From Korobacter sp963703075 (GTDB taxonomy: Bacteria > Acidobacteriota > Terriglobia > Terriglobales > Acidobacteriaceae): a DNA stretch of 64,000 nucleotides. The stretch covers positions 2,046,001 through 2,110,000 of the forward strand of contig OY969786.1 of assembly GCA_963703075.1 (NCBI GenBank), in the 5' to 3' direction. Shown one piece after another: positions 54,476 through 63,291 of the stretch. Each line of letters begins with the position of its first letter. Positions within the stretch are counted from its first letter, which is position 1. The translations under genes were made by a program, and so were the position numbers. The notes below the pieces were generated by a model. That model ran no database searches. It worked only from the letters and a program-made list of their open reading frames with translations, and was not told where the DNA came from.

Positions 54476-55230
54476 AAATCGCGAAAACTCTCGATCTTGG
54501 CGATAAGGGAAAGGTACTCGTCGTACCCGATGCCGCCGCGCTCTACGAAGCAGCCGCAGAACTCTTCGTCCAGACTGCCGTCGACTCTATCGCCCAGCGT
54601 GGCCGCTTCGCCGTCGCGCTCTCCGGTGGCTCAACCCCGAAAGCTCTCTACGCCTTGCTGGCCACCGAGCCCTGGCGCACCCGCGTTGACTGGTCGAAAA
54701 CCCACTTTTTTTGGAGCGACGAACGCTGGGTGCCATCCACCGATCCGCAGAGTAACTACCGCATGGCCAACGATGCGCTGCTTTCGAAGATCCCGGTGCC
54801 TCCGGCCAACATTCACCGCATCCAGACCGACACCGGCGAACCGCCCCAATCGGCGCTGCAGTATGAACAGGAAATCCGCAAGCTTCTCGGTGACCGCCCG
54901 CAGTTTGATTTGGACTTGCTCGGCCTCGGCACCAACGGACACACCGCTTCCCTCTTCCCCCACCGGCCTACCCTGCACGTGCGCGATCGCCTCGTCGTCT
55001 CCGATTTCATCGACGAAGTAAAGATGAACCGCGTCACTTTCACCGTGCCCCTGATCAACGATGCGCGCCACAATCTCTTCCTCGTCAGCGGGGAGGAAAA
55101 AGCTTCGGTGGTGAAAGAAATCCTCCGCGGCCCCAACGACCCTGACCGGCTGCCCTCCCAATTTATCCGGCAGTCCAGCGGTTCGCTCACCTGGCTTATG
55201 GATGCCGCGGCAGCGGCGAATCTCGATTGA
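54472..55230 (+). CDS. pgl: 6-phosphogluconolactonase
   Basis: 252 residues from GTG 54472, which overlaps the HAD stop (GTGA). The DevB/SOL-type fold shows FAVALSGGSTPKALYALLAT, FFWSDERWVPSTDPQSNYRM, FDLDLLGLGTNGHTASLFP and TVPLINDARHNLFLVSGEEK. It hydrolyses the Zwf product to 6-phosphogluconate, closing the oxidative branch encoded here. Last enzyme gene of the operon. Confidence 0.94.
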   Translation: MKIAKTLDLGDKGKVLVVPDAAALYEAAAELFVQTAVDSIAQRGRFAVALSGGSTPKALYALLATEPWRTRVDWSKTHFFWSDERWVPSTDPQSNYRMANDALLSKIPVPPANIHRIQTDTGEPPQSALQYEQEIRKLLGDRPQFDLDLLGLGTNGHTASLFPHRPTLHVRDRLVVSDFIDEVKMNRVTFTVPLINDARHNLFLVSGEEKASVVKEILRGPNDPDRLPSQFIRQSSGSLTWLMDAAAAANLD

Positions 55231-55307
55231 AGGGTCCGCTTTTGACCATGGCGTGACAACCCAAGCTGCGCCTTTGCGCTATGATGCAAGGCGACCGGAG
55301 GATGGCA

Positions 55308-55829
55308 ATGACTACTCGTAAGCTTCTGTTGATCGGCGCGCTCACGCTTCTGCCGCTCATTTTGTTCGCCAAGGTTGAGGTTGGACAGCCTGCGCCCGAT
55401 TTCACCCTCACCTCGCAGGACGGCAACCAGGTTTCGCTCAGCCAATTCAAGGGCCACTGGGTCGTTCTCTACTTTTATCCCAAGGATTTCACCAGCGGCT
55501 GCACTATGGAAGCCCACAAGTTTCAGGATGACCAGGACAAGTACAAGCAACTCGATGCCGCTATCGTCGGCGTGAGCGTCGATACCGCGGACTCCCACAA
55601 GCAGTTCTGCACCAAAGAAGGTCTCACCTTCAAACTGCTCGCGGATCCCTCGGGTAAAGTGCCCGCCCAGTACGACTCGGTGATGCAGCATGAAGGCACG
55701 ACTTACGCCGCCCGCCATACGTTCCTCATCGATCCCAGCGGCAAGATCGTGAAGGCCTACATGCAGGTCGATCCTAAGAACCACAGCGACGAAGTTCTCG
55801 CCGACCTGAAAACCCTCGAACACAAATAA
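55308..55829 (+). CDS. exported peroxiredoxin (AhpC/TSA, Bcp/PrxQ-like)
   Basis: 173 residues from ATG 55308, six bases after GGAGG; the ATG at 55302 touches the ribosome site and is less likely. An N-terminal hydrophobic segment (LLLIGALTLLPLILFA) predicts export or a membrane anchor. The peroxiredoxin domain has QPAPDFTLTSQDGNQVSLSQ and the peroxidatic Cys65 in YPKDFTSGCTMEAHKF; Cys101 in HKQFCTKEG is a candidate resolving Cys. It reduces peroxides using thiols outside the cytoplasm. Separated by 77 bases from pgl. Confidence 0.9.
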   Translation: MTTRKLLLIGALTLLPLILFAKVEVGQPAPDFTLTSQDGNQVSLSQFKGHWVVLYFYPKDFTSGCTMEAHKFQDDQDKYKQLDAAIVGVSVDTADSHKQFCTKEGLTFKLLADPSGKVPAQYDSVMQHEGTTYAARHTFLIDPSGKIVKAYMQVDPKNHSDEVLADLKTLEHK

Positions 55830-55843
55830 CTCAGTTCAATGAG

Positions 55844-55875
55844 AAAAGGATGGGACGAACCGCTCCCATCCTTTT
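55844..55875. terminator. bidirectional rho-independent terminator
   Basis: AAAAGGATGGGA (55844-55855), eight-base loop, TCCCATCCTTTT (55864-55875): a perfect 12-bp stem with A and T runs serving both the peroxiredoxin (plus) and the RND pump (minus). Confidence 0.85.
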
Positions 55876-55897
55876 GCTTTGTCCACTTGACTTCCTG

Positions 55898-58800
55898 TTA
55901 ATCCCCCTCGGGATTCGCGATCGGTTCCACGTTCTGCACCGGCGCCGGCAACATCGAGCGCACGATCACGTACAAAATCGGGATGATCAATAAGTTTAGA
56001 AACGTTGAAACGATCATCCCACCGAACACCGTGGTGCCCACCGAGTTTCTTCCCGCCTTGCCCGCTCCCGTCGCGAACACCAGCGGCAGCACGCCAAGGA
56101 TGAACGCGATCGAGGTCATCAGGATGGGCCGCAGCCGCAGCCGCGCCGCTTCCACCGCCGACTCGAACAGCCCCATGCCCTTGGCCTGCAACTGCTCGGC
56201 GAACTCCACGATCAGAATCGCGTTCTTGCTCGCCAGTCCGATCAGCATCACCAGCCCGATCTGGCAGTAGACGTCGTCCTGCAATCCTCGCAGCCATTGC
56301 GCCCCCAATGCCCCGAAGATCGCCATAGGCACCGCCAGCAGGATAATGAACGGCAACACGAAGCTCTCATACTGCGCGGAAAGCGTGAGGTAAACCACCA
56401 CCAGTCCAAGCGCGAACAGGATCACCGCCTGGCTGCCCGATTGAATCTCCTCCAGCGTCAGCCCCGTCCACTCGAACGAGTATCCAACCGGCAGGCCGCG
56501 CGCCAGGTCTTCCATCGCCGCAATTGCCTGCCCCGAGCTGTATCCCGGCGCCGCCGCGCCGTTGATCGCTGTCGTGCGGAAGATGTTGTAGTGCTCAATG
56601 ATCGGCGCGCTGGTCGTCTCTTTCACCGTCACAATGTTGTCCAGCGGCACCATCTGGCCCGTGTCTGAGCGCGCGTAAAATTCCCGCAGGTCCCGCGGCT
56701 GTCGACGGTATTGCTGGTCCGCCTGCACGTACACGCGGTAGGAACGATTGTTGAAATCGAAATCGTTTACGTATTGCGAGCCCATGAACACCTGCAGTGC
56801 CGACGACACCTCCGAGAACGGCACTCCGAGGCTCTTGGCCTTCTCGCGGTCCACCGTCACTACGAACTGCGGATCGCGCGCGCTGAAGGTCGAGAAGAGT
56901 CCGGTGAGCTCCTTGCGCTGGCTCCCCTTGCGCACAAAGTCGTTCAGCACTTTCTGCATGTCTTCCAGCGACCCTGAACCAGTTTGCTCGAGTTGGAACT
57001 GGAAACCGCCGAATTGTCCAAGACCTTGAATCGCCGGTGGCGCGAGTGGAATCACCAGCGCATCTTGAATGCTCATTAAAGGTCCGCGCAACGCGCCGAG
57101 AATGCCCGCCGCGGAATGTGCCGCGCCCTTGCGTTCGTCAATCGGCCGCAGGTTGGCGAAGATCATCGCCCGGTTGGCGGCCTGGCCGGTGAAACTGAAT
57201 CCGGGAACCGCGAACACGCCAATAATGTCGTGATTGGCCTGCAGGATCGCCCCCGCCTGCGCGGTGATCTTCGTCGTGTATTCCAGCGACGCTCCCGGCG
57301 GCGTCTGCACCAGCGCCATCAGGTAGCCCTGGTCTTCGTCCGGCACAAAGCTCGTCGGCACCAGCTTATAAATCCACCACGCAGCGCCGAGGCCGAGCAG
57401 GAATACTACGAACACAACTGTCTTCGCGTTTTCCATTTTGCGCAGGACATTCGTGTAGCCCTTCGTTCCGCTGCTGATCAAGCTGTTGATCCCGCGGAAC
57501 AGAGGGTTCTTCTTTCCTCCGCTGTGCCGCAGCAGGAGCGCAGAGAGCGCCGGCGTGAGCGTCAGTGCATTGAAAGCCGATAGAGCAATCGAGAATGCGA
57601 TGGTCAGCGCGAACTGCTGATACAGCCGCCCCGTGCTTCCCGGAAAAAGCGAAATCGGCACGAAGACCGCAATCAGCACCAGCGAAGTCGCGATCACCGC
57701 GCTCGTCACCTCGCCCATCGCCACTTCCGACGCCCGTCGCGGGTCTCGGATCCCTTCCTCCAAATGCCGTTCCACGTTTTCGATCACCACGATCGCATCG
57801 TCCACCACCAACCCGGTCGCGAGCGTAATGCCGAACAACGTCAGCGTGTTGATCGAAAACCCGAACAGCTTCACGAACGCGAACGTTCCGATCAGCGAAA
57901 CAGGGATGGTGATCGCCGGAATCAGTGTGCTGCGCCAGCTCTGCAGGAACAGGAAAATCACCAGGATGACGATGGCAATTGCCTCCGCTAGCGTCTTCAG
58001 CACTTCGCGAATCGAGTCGCCCACCGCCGTCGTCGTATCGAAGGCAACCTGGTATTTCAATCCCGGTGGAAATTTCTGCGAGAGCCGCGCCAGCTCTTCC
58101 TTCACCGCCCGATCAACGTCGAGCGCGTTGGCGTTCGAAAGTTGCTGCACTCCGATGCCGCTCGCCGTGTACCCGTTAAACGAAAGATTGCCGGCGTAAT
58201 TTTCCGCCCCCAGCTCTGCCCGCCCCACATCGCGCAGCTGCACCAGCGATCCATCGCTGCCCTTCTTGAGAACGATGCTTTCGAACTCCTTCGGATCGGT
58301 CAGTCGTCCCACCGCCCGCACGCTGATCTGGAAATTCTGGTCGGCGGCAATCGGCGCCTGGCCCACCTGGCCGGCGGCAACCTGCACATTCTGCTCGCGC
58401 AACGCGTTCACCACGTCGGAGGCCGTCAGCCCGCGCTTGGCCATCCGCACCGGGTCGAGCCACAAGCGCATCGCATACTTGCGCTCGCCGAAAATGATCA
58501 CATCGCCCACCCCCTTCACGCGCTTCAACGCATCGCGCACGTAAAGGTCCAGGTAGTTGCTGATGAACAGATCGCTGTACTGCCCCTTTTCCGCATAGAA
58601 GCCCGCGCCGAGAATGAAGGTGCCGGAGTTCTTGCTCACCGTCACGCCCGTCGTCTGTACCTCCTGCGGCAATCGTCCCAGCGCGCTCGACGCCCGGTTC
58701 TGCACGTCGACCGCGGCAATGTCGAGGCTGCGTTCCAGGTCGAAGGTCGCGACAATGCTGCTCGATCCGTCGTTGCCGCTGGTCGAGCTTATGTAGTGCA

Positions 58801-59026
58801 TGCCCTCCGCGCCATTGATCGCCTGTTCCAGCAGCGTGGTCACGCTGCTTTCCACCGCCTGCGAATTGGCCCCGTTATAAGAGGAAGCGACCGTCACTTG
58901 CGGCGGAGCCAGCTGCGGAAATTGCGCGATCGGCAGTGTGGGGATCGAGATCGCGCCCGCCAGGATGATCAGCAACGAACAGACCGTCGCAAACACCGGG
59001 CGGCGGATAAAGAAATTGACAAACAT
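55898..59026 (-). CDS. RND efflux transporter, HAE1 (AcrB-like)
   Basis: 1042 residues, the standard length. Starts FVNFFIRRPVFATVCSLLI; the proton-relay motif GLVVDDAIVVIENVERHLEE in TM4, the repeated large periplasmic loops and 12 transmembrane segments are recognisable, with LASKNAILIVEFAEQLQAKG in the second half. It exports hydrophobic drugs or metabolites using the proton gradient. The membrane-fusion gene lies 15 bases upstream. No TolC-like gene is nearby, so an outer-membrane partner is encoded elsewhere. Confidence 0.94.
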   Translation of the reverse strand: MFVNFFIRRPVFATVCSLLIILAGAISIPTLPIAQFPQLAPPQVTVASSYNGANSQAVESSVTTLLEQAINGAEGMHYISSTSGNDGSSSIVATFDLERSLDIAAVDVQNRASSALGRLPQEVQTTGVTVSKNSGTFILGAGFYAEKGQYSDLFISNYLDLYVRDALKRVKGVGDVIIFGERKYAMRLWLDPVRMAKRGLTASDVVNALREQNVQVAAGQVGQAPIAADQNFQISVRAVGRLTDPKEFESIVLKKGSDGSLVQLRDVGRAELGAENYAGNLSFNGYTASGIGVQQLSNANALDVDRAVKEELARLSQKFPPGLKYQVAFDTTTAVGDSIREVLKTLAEAIAIVILVIFLFLQSWRSTLIPAITIPVSLIGTFAFVKLFGFSINTLTLFGITLATGLVVDDAIVVIENVERHLEEGIRDPRRASEVAMGEVTSAVIATSLVLIAVFVPISLFPGSTGRLYQQFALTIAFSIALSAFNALTLTPALSALLLRHSGGKKNPLFRGINSLISSGTKGYTNVLRKMENAKTVVFVVFLLGLGAAWWIYKLVPTSFVPDEDQGYLMALVQTPPGASLEYTTKITAQAGAILQANHDIIGVFAVPGFSFTGQAANRAMIFANLRPIDERKGAAHSAAGILGALRGPLMSIQDALVIPLAPPAIQGLGQFGGFQFQLEQTGSGSLEDMQKVLNDFVRKGSQRKELTGLFSTFSARDPQFVVTVDREKAKSLGVPFSEVSSALQVFMGSQYVNDFDFNNRSYRVYVQADQQYRRQPRDLREFYARSDTGQMVPLDNIVTVKETTSAPIIEHYNIFRTTAINGAAAPGYSSGQAIAAMEDLARGLPVGYSFEWTGLTLEEIQSGSQAVILFALGLVVVYLTLSAQYESFVLPFIILLAVPMAIFGALGAQWLRGLQDDVYCQIGLVMLIGLASKNAILIVEFAEQLQAKGMGLFESAVEAARLRLRPILMTSIAFILGVLPLVFATGAGKAGRNSVGTTVFGGMIVSTFLNLLIIPILYVIVRSMLPAPVQNVEPIANPEGD

Positions 59027-59041
59027 GAATATGTCTCCGCG

Positions 59042-60160
59042 CTAGGACTTCGGCGCCGCGGCCGTGCCGGCGGAAGATTCTGGCACCACCGGCATTCCGT
59101 CCACCAGCATGTCGACGCTCGTGGTAATTACCTTGTCGCCGGGTTGGATTCCGCTCAGCACTTCATAACTGTTGCCGATGATTTCGCCCAGCTTCACCGA
59201 ACGCTGTTGCGCCACCGTCTTTCCCTGTTGGTCGCCCACGACATAGGCAAAGGTCTGGCCGCCGACCCGCGAGACTGCGGTTACCGGCAGCATCGAGCGT
59301 CCCACCTGCTTCCATACCAGCCGCGCATGCAGCACCTGGTCGTTGCGAAAGTGTCCATTCGCGTTGGCCACGTTCGCCTTCACCAGCAACAGTTGGCTCG
59401 CCGGATCTACCCGCGTTGCAACGAACGACACCGCCGTCGACGTCGTCGTGCCGTCATCCGCCGCCAGGATCACAGGCATGCCTACCCGCACGTCGCCGGA
59501 CCGTTCCGCGGGAACCGATATATACGCTTCCAGCGCATTCCCCTCATCGAGCGTCGTCAGCATGGTGGAATTCGTCACCCGGTCCCCCACGCGTACCGGG
59601 ATATCGCCAACCACCCCCGCCGTCGGAGCGTACACGCTGAAATAGCGCAGCTGGACTTTCTGCTGATTGACGTTCTGTTCCAGCGCGTCCACATCTGCCT
59701 TCGAGGCATCGTAGGCGCTCTGTGCCTGGTCCAAGTCCTGCCGGCTGATCACTCCCGCCGAGAACAGCCCTTTGCGACGCTCGAGCTCCTTCGCGTTGTA
59801 GTCAAGCTCAGCATGCTTGGAGCGAAAGTTTGCCTCCCCGGAGCTGACCGTCGCCGCCTGCCGACGCGGATCGATCTCCATCAATACCTGCCCCGCCTGC
59901 ACCCGCTCGCCCGATCGCACGAAGATCTTCGTGATCTGCCCTTCCACTTCGGGCTGTAGCATCGATGAGCTGCGCGACTTCAGCGTGGCGAGATATTCCG
60001 TGAAATCGCCCACCTTCTGTTCCTGCGCGGTTTGTGTCTGGACATGCATTGCGGGAAAACCCTGCGGCGCGCCGCCCTGCGCCGACTTGCCACAGCCGGC
60101 CATCGCCAACACCGCAAGCGCCGTGGGAACCGCCAAAAGAATGCGTTGCAAACGTGACAT
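59042..60160 (-). CDS. RND periplasmic adaptor (membrane-fusion lipoprotein)
   Basis: 372 residues. Lipoprotein signal with lipobox LAMAGC (Cys at about 23). HlyD/AcrA-type layout: an N-terminal beta strand with TEYLATLKSRSSSMLQPEVE, the lipoyl half GQITKIFVRSGERVQAGQVL, a long coiled-coil hairpin (about 100-165), then VYAPTAGVVGDIPVRVGDRV and a membrane-proximal domain with IQPGDKVITTSVDMLVDGMP. It links the pump to an outer-membrane channel. Start overlaps nothing; the divergent M28 gene is 276 bases away. Confidence 0.93.
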   Translation of the reverse strand: MSRLQRILLAVPTALAVLAMAGCGKSAQGGAPQGFPAMHVQTQTAQEQKVGDFTEYLATLKSRSSSMLQPEVEGQITKIFVRSGERVQAGQVLMEIDPRRQAATVSSGEANFRSKHAELDYNAKELERRKGLFSAGVISRQDLDQAQSAYDASKADVDALEQNVNQQKVQLRYFSVYAPTAGVVGDIPVRVGDRVTNSTMLTTLDEGNALEAYISVPAERSGDVRVGMPVILAADDGTTTSTAVSFVATRVDPASQLLLVKANVANANGHFRNDQVLHARLVWKQVGRSMLPVTAVSRVGGQTFAYVVGDQQGKTVAQQRSVKLGEIIGNSYEVLSGIQPGDKVITTSVDMLVDGMPVVPESSAGTAAAPKS

Positions 60161-60372
60161 ATCGCTCCTGCAACCAAGCCTTCTTGCAACTTCGAATGGA
60201 GAATCTCGACCAAGACAATGATTTACGTTTACCCGATGGTCGAGTGCTGCGCCACGATTTGACTTTCTTTCGCTCGGCGCCTCACTCAGTGTACGTGAAA
60301 AATCCGGCCCCGGTTCACGCCCGCTCCTTCCATCCCTTCACCCCGCGCCATTTAAGAAGCGATCCGCGCTGT

Positions 60373-60378
60373 TATAAT
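60373..60378 (+). promoter_or_regulatory. -10 element for the M28 peptidase gene
   Basis: A consensus TATAAT lies 58 bases before the TTG start of the peptidase gene; the matching -35 (TTTAAG, 60351-60356, spacer 16) is weak. It sits in the 276-base divergent gap after the adaptor gene; the rest shows no gene. Confidence 0.4.
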
Positions 60379-60436
60379 CGCGCCGAATTTCCGGCATGCG
60401 ATTCCCGCATCGCCCATCATTCCCTGGAGAATTTCA

Positions 60437-62715
60437 TTGCGGCCTCTTCGCGTTTTCCTGTCGACATTCCTGGTGTCTTCCGTTCTTCCGCTTCCCGCCC
60501 AATCTCCTGCTTCCCCGCTCGCCGGCTACTCCGCCCAGAGTTCCGCAAGCGAATCGCAATGGGAGGACAAGTTCCGCGCCGTCCCCTCGCCCGACAACTT
60601 GCGCGATTACATGCAGCGGCTCAGCGCCCGTCCCCACCATGTCGGCTCCGCCTACGACAAGGACAACGCCGAGTGGATTCTCTCTAAGTTCAAGGAATGG
60701 GGCCTCGATGCCCATATCGAGGAATTCGACGTCCTCTTCCCCACGCCCAAGGAACGCCTCGTCGAGTTGGTCGCGCCCACGAAATTCGTGGCTAAGCTCC
60801 AGGAGCCCGCGGTGGCCCTGGACCCCACTTCCAACCAGCAGAAAGAACAGCTCCCCACTTATAACGCCTATTCCGCCGACGGCGACGTCACCGGCCCGCT
60901 CGTCTACGTCAACTACGGCATGCGCGACGATTACGAAAAACTCGAGCGCCTCGGCGTCTCCGTCAAGGGCGCCATCGTCATCGCCCGCTACGGCGGCGGA
61001 TGGCGCGGCATCAAGCCGAAGGTCGCCGCCGAACACGGTGCCGTCGGTTGCCTCATCTATTCCGATCCCAAGGACGATGGCTACGCGCAGGGCGACACAT
61101 ATCCCAAGGGCCCCTTCCGTCCCGCCGACGGGGTGCAGCGCGGCAGTGTGGAAGACACCGATTTTCCCGGCGATCCTCTCACCCCCGGCGTCGGCGCCAC
61201 CAAGGACGCGAAACGCCTCGCCATCAAAGACTCTCCGGTGATCCAGAAAATCCCCGTGCTCCCCATCTCCTACGGCGATGCCCAGCCGCTCCTCGCCGCC
61301 ATCGCCGGTCCCGATGTCCCCGAAGATTGGATCGGCAACCTGCCCATCACCTATCACGTGGGTCCGGGCCCGCAAAAGTCCATCTCAAAATGTTTTCCAA
61401 CTGGGATATCAAGCCCGTCTATGACGTCATCGCCAAAATTCCCGGCGCGCAAAATCCGGATGAATGGATCCTGCGCGGCAATCACCACGACGCCTGGGTG
61501 AACGGCGCCGAAGATCCGCTATCCGGACAGGTCGCCATGATGGAAGAAGCGCGCGGCCTCAGCGAGCTCGTCAAGCAGGGCTGGAAGCCGAAACGCACCA
61601 TCATCTTCTGTGCATGGGACGGCGAAGAGCCCGGCCTGCTTGGCTCAACCGAATGGGTCGAGACCCACAACAAGGAACTTGCCGAGCACGCCGTCATGTA
61701 CGTCAACTCCGATACCAACGGCCGTGGCTTCCTTCACGTCTCCGGATCGCATTCCCTGGAGCGCTTCGTCAACGACGTTGAGAAATCTATCCAGGACCCC
61801 GAGACCAAGAAGACCGTTTGGGACCGCGCTCACCTCATGCGCATCTCCCGCGCCAAAAATGCTGAAGATCGCCAGGAAGTCCGTCATCGTGGCGACTCCC
61901 GCATCGGCGCACTGGGCGATGGCTCCGACTACACCTCGTTCCTCGATTTCGTCGGTGTGGCCTCGCTCAACATCGGTTACGGCGGCGAAACTGACGGCGG
62001 CATTTACCACTCCGTCTACGACGACTTTTACTGGTACACCCATTTCGGCGATCCGAAGTTCGAGTACGGACGCGCCCTCTCGCAAACCGGCGGTACCCTC
62101 TTAATGCGCATGGCCGACGCCGACGTGCTCCCCTTCGAATTTACTGATGCCGCCGACACCATCGCCAAGTACGTCACCGAGCTGAAGAAGATCCTGAAAG
62201 ACAAGCAGGACGAGATCACTGAGAAGAACACCGAGATCGACGAAGGTGTCTTCACCGCGACCGCAGATCCCACCAAGCCTTACGTCCCGCCCACCCGCGA
62301 GGCCGTTCCGCCCTTCATGAACTTTGCTCCGCTCGACAACGCCGTGGTCGCTCTCAAGAAAAGCGCCGACCGCTATGAAAAAGCCATGAAGGCCGTCGCC
62401 AAGGCCGGCATCTCTGCCCAGCCGGCGGATTTGGATTCGTTGAATCGCATCCTCATCCAGAGCGAGCGCGCCTACACCAATCCCAAGGGCCTGCCCGACC
62501 GCCCGTGGTTCAAGCACATGATCTACGCCCCCGGCGCCTACACCGGCTACGGCGTCAAGACCATCCCCACCGTGCATGAACCGCTCGACGCCAAGAAGTG
62601 GTCCGACGCCGAAGCCGGCGTCCCCACCGCCGCCCAGGCCATTGAGGACGAAGCCAAGGTCGTCGACAGCGCCGCCGAACAGCTCGAGAAAATGGCGGGC
62701 GCAGCCGGCAAGTAA
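60437..62715 (+). CDS. M28-family metallopeptidase (glutamate carboxypeptidase II-like), with a one-base frameshift
   Basis: TTG 60437 follows GGAG by seven bases and opens a signal peptide (LSTFLVSSVLPLPAQ). A PA domain (about 110-270; GALVYVNYGMRDDYEK-like region, KGAIVIARYGGGWRGIKPK) is followed by the frameshift at 61366-61371: one C appears missing from the GGGCCC run, and homology continues in another frame with AKVHLKMFSNWDIKPV. The peptidase domain keeps its zinc ligands (NHHDAWVNGAEDPLSG, CAWDGEEPGLLGSTEW, YVNSDTNGRG, the His in GGIYHSVYDDF) and ends in a TfR-dimer-like helical domain. Corrected length about 760. It would cleave exported peptides; if the frameshift is real it is a pseudogene. 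Confidence 0.87.
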
Positions 62716-62807
62716 TTTCCTCTTCTTCCTGCCAGGGACCGGACCATCGGTCCCTATTTGTGTCTCTCCATTACAATCATCGGACTGTGCCGGCGGAGGG
62801 TGTTGCA

Positions 62808-63263
62808 GTGGCAGAACGCGAAAGTGTGAAAGCAGCAGCCCAAACCTTCGAAGGCGTCAATCCCATCCTTCCCGTGCAAAGCGTTGCCGCCAGCATCGAC
62901 TACTACGTGCAGCGCCTCGGCTTCAAAATCGATTGGCGCTTTCCCAGCTTTGCCTCCATCTCCCGCGGCCGCTGTCACCTCTTTCTCTGCGAAGGCGACC
63001 AAGGCCATCCCGGCACTTGGGTTTGGATCGGCGTTGAGGATGCCGAAGCGCTCTTCGCGGAATACCAGGCTAGTGGCGCGAAAATCCGCCATCCACCCAC
63101 CAACTACGAGTGGGCGCTCGAAATGCAAGTCGAAGATCTGGATGGCAACATCCTGCGTCTCGGTTCAGACTCGAAACCCGGTGAGCCCATCGGCGAGTGG
63201 CTCGACATGCGCGGCCGCCGCTGGATCCGCCGCGGCGACGAATTCATTTGCTTGAATGACTAG
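62808..63263 (+). CDS. VOC-fold protein (glyoxalase/bleomycin-resistance-like)
   Basis: 151 residues from GTG 62808, seven bases after GGAGGG; longer in-frame options lack a ribosome site. The fold shows NPILPVQSVAASIDYYVQRL, CHLFLCEGDQGHPGTWVWIG, and WALEMQVEDLDGNILRLGSD, the usual VOC end-of-module signature. Members include metal-binding lyases, dioxygenases and antibiotic-binding proteins; this one is closest to the drug-binding type by length but its role is not readable. It lies between the M28 peptidase and the CocE-like gene. Confidence 0.85.
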   Translation: MAERESVKAAAQTFEGVNPILPVQSVAASIDYYVQRLGFKIDWRFPSFASISRGRCHLFLCEGDQGHPGTWVWIGVEDAEALFAEYQASGAKIRHPPTNYEWALEMQVEDLDGNILRLGSDSKPGEPIGEWLDMRGRRWIRRGDEFICLND

Positions 63264-63291
63264 ACATTAATTTATGGGGACTTCTCTCGGT

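Noticed and set aside
58142..59959. A 605-codon plus-strand open frame antisense to the RND pump and adaptor
   Set aside because: It crosses two clearly coding minus-strand genes and its product is His/Arg-rich low-complexity sequence.
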